The notes beneath the pieces were generated by a model. That model had not been told where the DNA came from, made no database searches, and saw only the letters and a list, made by a program, of their open reading frames with translations. From Nemopilema nomurai (Eukaryota; Cnidaria; Scyphozoa; Rhizostomeae; Rhizostomatidae), in NCBI GenBank assembly GCA_003864495.1, contig ML133458.1, positions 806,001 to 870,000 on the forward strand: DNA of 64,000 nt, given 5' to 3'. Positions 41,196-51,362 of the stretch are shown piece after piece. Every line of letters starts with the position of its first letter. Position 1 is the first letter of the stretch. The position numbers and the translations under genes were made by a program.

Positions 41196-42107
41196 GTGTA
41201 CCCAGGGTATGGGACTTCTGGCATGCCTTTTCTTAGTCAATTCTTTAAGTCTGACTTGTATTCTGTAGTTGCAACTCGAAGCAAATTTTTGTAATGTGTG
41301 TCAGTCAGAAAAGGTCAGTGCCCTGGTATCAAATTTTCAGAGTTGAAAAATTAACTGCAATGTTGTTTGTGTAACAATGTCCTTCTCCCAATCGCCCTTC
41401 CCTTTGTTCCTCCCTTCTCGTATCCTATCATTGACTAAGCGAAGTCAACGCCTTTCCTATTTATAATCCGACGCTGAAAACAGTGCCTCCAAGGAAGGTT
41501 TAATGCTTGATCCTGGCAGGTCATCAAGTAATTTTCAGCTTTCCAACGCTGATCTTATCTGTAAGACACGTTACAGATAAATTGAGTTCTGCATTTGATA
41601 TCAAATTTTGGTTTCCGGGCTTCAAATTTATCATTTGGGGAATTTGATAAATGTAATGCGTTTTTGCCACAGAAATGTAAGCCAATTTTCTTGGCATCCC
41701 TTAGAGAGGCATATGACATGTAAACGAACAATGACACGTATAATCCTGCCTTGATCCTTCTTGATCTATGATGACATTGGATCCTGGTATACCCAAAGTC
41801 GTTCCTTAAATCTACCTAAGGATGCAGTCAAATGTAGAGATTTCGCAGGCACATTGCCATTGACGTGAATCCAAATGCAATGAAATGCAGCATTTAGATG
41901 TTTTGAGTTGTTTTGAAAAAAGGTAAAAAATATCTAGCTATAATCCAGTCTTGTAGCGAGAAAGCACTGACAAAATAAACAAAACGTATTGTATCACCTC
42001 GAACTGTGCTTCAAGATACGTATACACTAAAGGGCCTAGCACTATTTACTGCCAATCATTATAGGCCCGTGTATCAAACAACGGAGTGCTCGCCGGTCCT
42101 GCTCCTA

Positions 42108-42172
42108 CGCAAGGTCCTGCCCCCGCAAGGTCTTGCCCCTCCGCAAGGTCTTGCCCCTCCGCAAGGCCCTCC
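42108..42172. repeat. 18-bp GC-rich tandem repeat
   Basis: CGCAAGGTCTTGCCCCTC in about 3-4 imperfect copies within AT-rich surroundings. In one plus-strand frame it would read PPQGLA repeats, but no gene is evident around it. Confidence 0.75.
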
Positions 42173-44133
42173 TTCTAGTATTCCATGTTGCCGATATATA
42201 AATTGTCCAAGTGAAGCTTCTTGAAATTCAACTTTAAATATGTACCTTATTGTGGCATCGGAGAGTTTAAACGAGTTTCAAGTAAGACGAAATATGAATG
42301 GCGCTGCATTAATAAAATCCCCTTTTTCAACACAGTTTGATAGTTCCTTATAACATATAGAAAGTTCTAAATCTTGGCTTTCTTGTCCTCGCCATCTAGG
42401 AATCCTTCGAAAGAAACATGATGGTCTTCAAGTACAAAGGGGTCCACTGCTTATGCCTTTTGAAACTCAGCACATTTTGCCAGTATTGTTACACACTGTT
42501 GCAAAGGTCAACAGTTGTGATAAAAGGACAACCTTGTTTTGACCTTTGGCTAGGCCACTAGAATCGAGGATCATATTTATTCAATTTAATGTTAGCATCA
42601 CCGAATGAACTGACAATGAGAATAAAGGTCTCCTCACGTTCTTAAAAACATTAGGTGCCAAGAATTCAACTACAAGCTTCCAACCTCAAAACTGAATATC
42701 AAATAGAGCTTTCCAGTAAGTCCATTTTACATGAATGATGAATTGTCAAAAAAGACGGCCCAGCACATCTATATCCGCCATTGGCCCCTCCCCTGTGTGT
42801 TAATTGACAAGAAGGTCCCTAAGCCGGAAATTGCTTATTGCTCTGGCAATGGATAAATAGTGCTTCTCCGCAAAAATGTTCTGATATCTAAACGGATTCC
42901 TTTATTGAACTTTCTTGAGAATGGAGACAGTTATGCTCATTGAACGGGAAACTATTTGGATCTCTGCTTTGATTACTGTCTGAAAACTATGACCACAAGC
43001 ACAGCGCAAGCAGCCCGACAACCATTAATTGTCTTGATAACATTAAAGGATATTCATCAACCTCTTACTAGTCATAAATCAGTTTTAATACTTTGCTTCT
43101 TGTCAATAGAAGTCACCGAAGCATGCTAAGGAACGAAAAACTCGATGTTTTTTGCTTGGTGCTGAAGAAATGTGAGTCATGAAGACAAAAAACTTGCAAT
43201 AGCTGCTGAGTTGATGGGTAAGGTTCAAGTCGACAGTTGCCCCAATTCGATGGGTGGTGTAGGAAAATTTTTAGTGTCATTCAGACCTTTATCTCTTCAA
43301 AATGCAGTTTGGAAGCTAAGCATTTTCGCTCCCTCTTCCCATTGTTTCTGTGTCTCAGTTCTCATCAGCACATCGACTATTTAGATGGCATCTTCCAAAC
43401 CTATGTTATTTTTTTCTGTTTCCCCTGTTTATTTTTTAGATTTGGGGGTAGACACAAAATGAGTGAAACATTTCATAGGAAGGATGAATCGTAAGAAGGT
43501 CGCTTCTTAAGCTGAGAACCTCTTCTCCATTTTAGCTTAATTTTGTGAACTGCAAGGGACCTTCTGTTTGGAGATCGTGCAAATGTAGAATACAATTAGA
43601 ATATAGTATGAGTATAATACAATTTTCAACGGACACCTGATAGCAGAGTATTAGCTTAAATATGCGCATCAACAATATGCGCTGGCTCCTCCGTAAGAAG
43701 AATTTTATGATACAAAAGGGAAATACCAAGATCTTCCCCAAAAAAGAATAACGAATTGCAGCTAGCTCCTTATGATAAGCTTTTTGTTACTCAAACCATA
43801 GTTGCTCAAACTAAACTTGCAAACCTAATAGATATTGTTACCAGCAGTGTTCTTATTTCACAAGTTCTAACAACTTTCTAGTCATGATTTCCTAACGTTG
43901 CACCATGATAACATTAGGAATTACAAGAGAAGGGAACTTCCAAAGATTCAAGACTTTCCAACTATGAGATATTACAGCATCATCTTTTCGGTGTCCTTAA
44001 AAGTCCTTTCTAAATATAAATGCCATCGTATAGAATGATGTTTTGTTATAACCAGTAATGTTTGACTTCGTTAGGAATTATATTTACCTGCCTTGCTCTC
44101 CAAAAGCAAGCACATAGACTCTTGCTGTGTTAA

Positions 44134-44522
44134 CGCTTTTTATAAGGAACCACTTTATAAAGAACCTACATGTAGAAGGCCGAAATATTTAGAGAACTTA
44201 TACTACTAAAAGTGAATCCCTAAGGAACTTTTCGATTTGAAAATTTTTTATAATTGCAAGCATCAAGAGCTAAAAAGCCCGTTCCATTCATTTGCAGCCA
44301 GTACTTGCATAGATTGTTTGCTATTCGTGTGTAAAATGCTTCGTCGAGTAGTTTCCGCATATGCTGTCTCGCCTCTCACTTTTAAGTGTTAAGGCTTATT
44401 GATGTGCAGTGAAAATTAAGGAACTTTTATGGAACTTTTGGTACTAAAATCTGATGACTTGAGGTCTACGAATAAGGAACTTTTGGAACTAGGCCTTGTG
44501 GTAGGTTCCTTATAAAAAAACG
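44134..44522 (+). mobile_element. ~390-bp dispersed element, copy 2
   Basis: Second copy of the element at 35851-36253. The longest identical part covers the right half (e.g. GGAACTTTTGGTACTAAAAT at about 44432). Left end CGCTTTTTATAAGGAACC is inverted at the right end as GGTTCCTTATAAAAAAACG. It differs from copy 1 by substitutions and a short deletion in the left third. No clear target-site duplication. Confidence 0.65.
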
Positions 44523-46922
44523 TCTACTTCAAATCGACTAATTGCAGCAATCAGGTTCGTTCAGACTATTCGAAAAGCGGAATGAGCAGGAGCCAGGAGG
44601 ATCCTTAGCTAAACTGGCCTGGATTTTGATGTCTCGAGTTACTTCTACGTTGATGATTAGGAGGGGTCTAGTTACAATGGACACAAGCCGTGGCTGACTG
44701 ACTCTTATTAGACATTTAAGAATGAATGGAGAGGGGTGTTTTAGGAGGAAATAATCATCTCTGATCAAAGTGTCGAAGTACGACTGCCCTAACTGGTTTA
44801 TGACTATAAAACTATTGAAATTCCAATAAGCTTGACAGAACTTTCACCGATCTTTCTTTACTTTTCCAGACAAGACGTCCTTCCAATCTCGTTTTCTGAA
44901 ACTTGTTGCTGCTTTTTGCTTTATTCTGTATGCATGCTTTTTCAGATGGTCAGAATTTTTCCTACAGAAGGCTAATCCCCTCATAATGAGTCGTAGTACT
45001 GTACTCATCAACATGCCTCGAAGGTATTGCGAGCGTTAGCGGCGTTAATCATAAATTGGTTTCAAGCCATTATCTGTGGAAGTCTTCAGCAATTTGCTTT
45101 ATCGCTTTGACATGGTTTTGACACTAGATTATTATCTTGTTGTCTGACGTATTTTCTTCATAGGAAAATCAGCAAATGAAATTAATAAGCGGATCAACAC
45201 AAAAGGAGGAACACATAAACATAGTTACGGCTAAAAACATGGGCTCAGACCATTGAAAAAGGAAAATCCTGTGTTCTTCGATTACTTTTTATACAATTTT
45301 ATTAGAGCTAACTTCATTGACCTTTGCAAAGTTAACTACTTTAAAGACTTTAATGACAAATTCCAAGTATATCAAAATCTAACAAGATCACGTTGATGCT
45401 CTCAAAATACTAAAAACGTTTCAATGAAATAGCCTTTGTATTCCAAAGCGAAAGTTACTTTTCAGTTGCTCAAGCGAAAAAAAGAATACCGTTGCTGCAG
45501 AAATTAAAGTATTTGAAGTCCTTTAATCGCTCCAGAGGCCACCAATAGCATTAATCTTTTTTATTGCAGATGAAAGCATACTAAAGCCAAGATGTTGCCA
45601 TGCAGATTGCGAAAGAAATGGAGGCTGTGTAAAACCACTGTTATGAAAAGAAGGTTAGTTAGAGAAAAGTAAGGTTTTGAGTATATGAAATATATGGCTT
45701 ACTGTTCAGGAGCGGTTTACAACAATGTTGCAAAGACTAATCCAAAATTCTTACCTTTATCCAGTTCATAACTTCAGAAATAGCTGAACCAATTTATTTA
45801 CTCCAAAGTAATCCTAGACATTTGTTACAGACAGTGAATCTCTGTGAGAAACTCCGCACTTTTGCCTGTCTATCGATATTGATATTGGAGAGGAAAATTG
45901 TGATTTTAATTAATTAAGAACGTTTTGCAAACTGAAGTAATGGAAAAAAGGGCAGGGCTTGATGCTGTCATTCTAATGTAGAATTTGCTTTACCTGAAGA
46001 AAATAATGGTGAACAGGTGTTGAATGCTTCTAGCCGAAACCTCTCTAAGCTTGTTTTGCTATGTAAGGAGGAATTTCGAAACATATAATGGTGAAATTAA
46101 AGATATCGCCAAAAGACATGTACCAGAGAAAGCAATTTAAAAAACATACAAAGGATCTGCTGATTGAAGAAAAAACATAGAGTTTGATAGTTTGCGCCCA
46201 AATAGATTTTGTGGCTTTTTATAAGCCAAATCTTTCTCTAGCAGCCTACCAATCCTTGATTGTTTTTTGAACATATAGAATAATATGTTGAAAGAGAACA
46301 TACTACCACATCCAATTATAAGTGCACCACTCTCAAATATCATTCAGCCAAGTCTCTATACCTTAGGTGCATTACTTAAGAACTGACGTCTTTTCTACAA
46401 TTCTAATTTCTTGGAAGTCACTCAGAAAACGGACTTCCCGGAAGACCTTTCGCCAAATTAACTTTACGAACAGTATCTGCCCTAAAAAATTGCTGCCCTG
46501 TCTTGTGCAACTGACCAAAATTGAAACAGGCTGCAGACGTAACAACAACCACAAACTGAAAGATTTCACATATATGCATTTTATTATTTTACACGGCAAG
46601 GGCAACAGCATGTACATAGTCTATATAGGATTTCACTGTATAAATTTGGTTAGGTGGTTAAACCAAAAACATATGTGGTAGCTCCAGTTAAGAACAAAAT
46701 TAATCCATAAGAACTTCTTTACATCAAAAATTTACTAGCTCTATACTTTTGGACTGAAATGTTGCTCGATAGTGAATCTCATATCAATCACTAATGAATA
46801 ATATCACTAGCAAAGCGACAGAAGGGTTAATTGCTTTAAACTGAATATTTTGAACAGGAACATACAGGGCAGCATTTTGTTCTTTAGCATTTTGACGAGA
46901 CCTTACAGTTTTGAGCCAACTC

Positions 46923-46928
46923 TTTAAT
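46923..46928 (-). terminator. Possible poly(A) signal of the GPCR gene
   Basis: ATTAAA on the minus strand, 78 nt past the receptor stop codon. It is a common variant hexamer in a plausible place, and the only support is position. Confidence 0.3.
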
Positions 46929-47005
46929 GCTAGAAGTTTTGTAAGGCGTAATTTCGGAAGTTGATAATGACATTTTCAAACCTAGTAACTGTCACTTGGT
47001 CAAAT

Positions 47006-47959
47006 TCATTTGTGCGCAGTCCTGAGTTGGAGCCTGGACGAATCTGTCACGTGAACAGATGACAGACAAGACTGGACCGAGCAACGGGGATTCCCTCTTC
47101 CTAGCGGCGGCATTATATGTCGTCGCCCTCTCTTGGTTGCAAGTAAGAAGTATATCAGAGGATCGCACACTACGTTCAGGCTGGTTAATGTCATGGCTAT
47201 ACCCATGGCGAGCCCGAAAGGAGTGCTGCATGGTGCCAGGGTCGAACCAAGCAGCCCGAGCACCATCAACGGGCCATTGAGAACGAAGTAGGTTCCCGTG
47301 ATTCCAAATGACGTCAGAAGCAAGCGCCTGTTCTCTCTTCGCAACAAGGCGTGGTGGCACAGTCCAATTGACGCATTGTGGTATATTGCTCCTGAATGGC
47401 GCTTGATCTGCACGATGTTGGCATACAGTGCCGAAATGACGACGAATGTAAAAAGGTAACCCGCCGAAAATGTATATGGAATCAGAGGCATGAAGTTGAC
47501 GTTTGCAGCGGAAAAAATGAGAGAGAGGCAAGCAATAACGAGGCTAGGAGCGCTCCATGCAGCCAAGAGTATCTTGTATCTTTTTCTGTCGGTAAACATG
47601 CTCCTGAATGCGAGAGGGTACTTGCAGGCATAGAACCGTTCGTAGGTGATCACCAGAAGATGAACCTGTTGAATGTACACGGCAGCGAGAGAAAACATCC
47701 TTATAACAACTGAAACTTCTGATTTTTGTCGCAGAGTGACAAAGGCGACCCGTGCTTGACCGGATAGCGATATAATGGCAACTACCATGTCAGCAATGCA
47801 GAGACTAAATGCAAACAAGATTCCACGAAACCATTTCACTTTTTTCAGTGGAATGAGTACCACAAGCGTCATGTTAATAATGATGCCAGCAGACAAAACA
47901 CCAGTCGAAGCGAAGCGACAAGAAGCGAAGTCAGGGCTTGTGCCATTTCTTGGAAACAT
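47006..47959 (-). CDS. Class A (rhodopsin-like) GPCR, orphan
   Basis: Single coding exon, 317 residues, seven hydrophobic helices at about 18-38, 45-65, 86-110, 128-150, 160-185, 210-238 and 245-273. Hallmarks: LCIAD in TM2, ITYERFYA at the end of TM3 (ERF in place of DRY), and NVVCDPLIYFLL in TM7 (DPxIY form of NPxxY). An N-glycosylation site (NGT) lies at residue 5. TM6 lacks the usual CWxP (it reads TYFVLNGPL). There is no Cys before TM3 and none in extracellular loop 2, so the standard disulfide appears absent, as in melanocortin/cannabinoid-type receptors. Ligand unknown. A good splice acceptor ends at 47971, and the frame stays open up to it (CLK before the Met), so a 5' exon, coding or untranslated, is likely. 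Confidence 0.85.
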   Translation of the reverse strand: MFPRNGTSPDFASCRFASTGVLSAGIIINMTLVVLIPLKKVKWFRGILFAFSLCIADMVVAIISLSGQARVAFVTLRQKSEVSVVIRMFSLAAVYIQQVHLLVITYERFYACKYPLAFRSMFTDRKRYKILLAAWSAPSLVIACLSLIFSAANVNFMPLIPYTFSAGYLFTFVVISALYANIVQIKRHSGAIYHNASIGLCHHALLRRENRRLLLTSFGITGTYFVLNGPLMVLGLLGSTLAPCSTPFGLAMGIAMTLTSLNVVCDPLIYFLLATKRGRRHIMPPLGRGNPRCSVQSCLSSVHVTDSSRLQLRTAHK

Positions 47960-47969
47960 CTTGAGACAT
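47931..47969 (-). promoter_or_regulatory. Upstream ORF overlapping the GPCR start
   Basis: ATG at 47969 opens a 12-codon reading frame plus TGA. It begins 10 nt before the receptor ATG and overlaps it in another frame, in the same exon just after the acceptor at 47971. If transcribed this way it could dampen receptor translation. It loses meaning if the real start lies in an upstream exon. Confidence 0.35.
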
Positions 47970-47971
47970 CC

Positions 47972-50900
47972 TACAAAGAAAATAAAAGATAATTAATGAA
48001 AATCAAATCAGTACAGTTCTTGCAGCGTTTGTTATAGTTTTCGACTCAATAGATGGCCTCTTAATTTTACACCTATCAATACTCCAGCTGCAGCAAAGCA
48101 ATGTTACAGGAATCGATTGCATTTGTTTATGGATTAAGACGTAATGTTTTAAAAGCTGCTAGGAGCTGCGAGTGTCTTAATGAAGGGATCAGCGAAGTTT
48201 CCTATAAAAAAGCATCGATCATCGTCTTGGGAGAACCTGCTGGAAAAGCATTATCGTCTTCCCAAGTGCAGCCCCCTATTAGAAGACGTTGTTTTAGAGT
48301 GGAGAAAGCACTTTCTCAGATCGAAAGTAAATTGAGTTGAACCTTAACTTAATGACATTTGCAGCAGGGTATACGTCAAGGGTCATGTTTGGGGCCATTG
48401 CTATTTACTTTACAATTGGTTGTCTTTCACATGATGTTCATTACACTAGTGTACACTTTGTTGCATTAAGTTGCTGATTGCTGCAACTAGAGAAAACACA
48501 AAGTAAAAATCATATGATATTTTGCAATATTATCATTGGCCAGTGACCTGTTATAACGCTATATCACACGTGTAGCAACAAGTGTTTCGAATCAGATTGA
48601 GATCAGCATTCATCAAGTATGCACCCTTATTCCTCCCTCTGCCAAACCTATGCTAAATGTTACAGCCAGTGTTAATGCTTCACAGTAAGAGGCCTTCCAC
48701 ACGATGTTCATTATACTACATTCACAACGGACGCCTCTAAATCATTATCTTATTTTGTGAACTTTGCTTTGTTTGGCAGAAAACTATGAATTAATTTCAA
48801 TGGTGCATCCTTTTTCCTTTGTTGCTTGGCCAAAAGCTTTTTTTAAATGTTGAAACCACACCAATATAAAACCAAAGCTGTATTGGAGATTAAAAGAGTT
48901 TAATGGAATAGTTTTAATAGAGTTTAAAAGTAATAGAAAAGTGTAGGAATTAGCAGGCATACAAAAGGAACCGAGGTGAAAAAGATGCTTTTACTAGGCC
49001 GTGTCTAGATTATGACCCAGGAGCTGAAACATTTCAAATCCAGTTTTCTAAATTATAAAGCGCAAATAATTATCACAAAATTATTTAGGGTACCAATAGG
49101 AAGATTGAAAACGTCACATAAATGTACAGAGCCACAATCACCAATGACAAATATAAAATAACTGCACCTGCTTTCAAGAGGCTACTTGCATGGCCGATCT
49201 GTGATGACACAAATGTATGCAAAAGCAACGCAGATTTCTTTCTTATTCATCAGCAATGCATTACAAAATGAGTGAAATTATTTTGCATCCAAGTAAAATT
49301 GCCTTCAATGCAATTAACTAGTTGTCAGTTATACAAGGAAGTTAGCAGTTTTAATTTAGCATTGTTGATTTAACGTCAATGCAATATAAGTGGATTAATA
49401 AGTTGCCTATGGCTATGTACCTTCAAAGTAAATTCATTTGACAAACAAAATGAAATTGGCAGAATTTGAAATATCAATGTAAATTAAGCTGCAAAATCTG
49501 TCAATCAACGATGTAAGCAAGTCAAGGATGACTAATTACTCTCCAACATGTTGTGAGGCGTGTACAGAACGGAGAAAATAGTCCATAAGAGAGTTTCCAA
49601 AAGTATAGGGTAGCTCTTGGTATCACAAAAAGGCCATCTGATGCGCTGCGATATAGAGGACAGGCGTGATCAGTCAGGGACTAGAAATAGGCTTTTCAAA
49701 GGCGACGAATGAGCATGGGGGAGACAACTTAGTGGATTCGATATGCCCACGAATGCCTCAACCTATCATTGGCCTATCTTTCCCATTTCCCAACAGTCTT
49801 GCCTACCTTGCACCCTTTTTCAATTAAGTTATTCTCTTAAAGCGAACCTGACATCCTTTAGCTCTGCTTCCAGCTTCCAAAATTACAACACGATCAAGAT
49901 TAGAGGGATATATCCAAAACTTTCACAAGGATCTGCAAACATATAAATGTTTTGCACCCCACTATCTTTAAAACGGCCTATCCAAGGCTGGTTCTCTTAC
50001 CTTTCTCTCACGAGTATTGCGTTGTTGTCTTTTGCACACGGCCCATGCCAGAAGCAGCTCCGATTGACTGCACACTTGTTGAATTCTCGTATTGATCCAG
50101 CTTCGCGTTGATTGTTAGTTTATTTCCAGCTTTAAAGAAACGAGAAGCACTATTCAAGTCACAAACAAGAGAGAAGTCGATTTGCCTTTTATTCTCAAAC
50201 AGCCTTCTTTCTATTCTATAGAAGTGTATGCTTTCTGTTCTCCAGATGATACAGAACCTTCCCCTCTTGTAGTCAAGGTAATCATGCTACCAAAGTGGTT
50301 CTTTGAAATTCAGCGTTCATGAAATTTCATTCTTTCTCTCTGGGCAATTAGACGTTACTTTACTCATTAAGTTATGAATTGAGTACTTAATTGAATTACT
50401 CCCTAACTTCCATGGGAACACAATCAAGCAGACATAAGCATTTCTCATAACATCTACTTTGCTTTACCAGGACCTTCAGAAATGTTTTTGGAAAACGCAC
50501 CGTGTTTACCTGGAGACATGCGTCTCAACAATTTTAATTTGCCCTGTGCTTGTCGTCTTTCAAATTAAATTTCCATTACATTGCAAATGGTTCCGGCCAG
50601 CGAATTTCAATTAAAAACTCGGACAAATTACTGTTTCACTTATCCAATCGAGTTGTGGATTAGGAGATAGGGTATACACATTGACCAAAGTTTGTAATTC
50701 GATAACTGCGCCAAAACGTCTGGCGGAAAGATTGCATGGAAAGTAAGCAGTTTTTCGCACAAGAAAATTTTTGCGAAACATTATTGTTATCACTAGAATT
50801 GGGCCTTAAACTCAATTGGCTATGCTTGCCAAAACAATTTTTGTAAAGATTCTGATTCTATCAAACTGATGCTGCTTGCATATACAAAAGTTGAGTTTCT

Positions 50901-51178
50901 TATGATTTGACTTCTTCTTCAATGTCATGCTGAGTTTACACATTATGATCAAATGCCAAAAATAGATTGAATAGCAATGTACTCATGAAGCATGAGCACA
51001 TGTTTGGAAAACTTAATTTCAGCTTAGGTGCTTTCTACCAACCAGCAGTGAAAATACTAACAGAGCCTAACTCCAGCTGCTTCTTGTTACTTGGCTTGAT
51101 CAACAGTCCAAGAATAAGGAAGTGCAAGATTTTCAGTTGCTGTGGATCTTCTTTTAAAAACAACACCAACAAAACATC
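47972..51178. other. Intergenic region GPCR / THOC1
   Basis: Upstream of the receptor and downstream of THOC1, both on the minus strand. AT-rich, short ORFs only. I looked here for a THOC1 death-domain exon and recognised none. Confidence 0.5.
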
Positions 51179-51362
51179 CCAAGCACATACACTAACAATG
51201 TTTTAGTTAGTTTGCATTGTCACTTGTCCTATCTTGCATCTTAACACATATAAAAACAATGTTTTGATTAGTTTGTGATACCACTTGTTCAGCCTTGCAT
51301 TCCAAGCACGTACAAGAACAATGTTTCGGTTAACTTGTAGTTTCACTTGTCCTATCTTGCAT
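51179..51362. repeat. 61-bp tandem repeat, three units, at the THOC1 3' end
   Basis: Units about 51179-51239, 51240-51300 and 51301-51362. Each has AACAATGTTT near its middle, CACTTGTYC further on and CTTGCAT at its end (plus-strand sense). The third unit contains the last ~10 codons and stop codon of THOC1. The middle unit is the most diverged. Confidence 0.85.

Larger units (their letters stand above)
30375..46922. other. Gene-poor 16.5-kb intergenic region
   Basis: From the FAS1 promoter to the GPCR 3' end. Only short ORFs, none with recognisable homology; the longest on the plus strand is 170 codons at 34686-35198. Holds the repeats listed separately (35.85, 39.8, 41.1, 42.1, 44.1 kb). 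No conserved multi-exon gene was recognised by reading, though small exons could be missed. Confidence 0.5.

Noticed and set aside
47059..47996. Plus-strand ORFs opposite the GPCR
   Set aside because: They lack domain content, whereas the minus frame shows seven helices and class A motifs.
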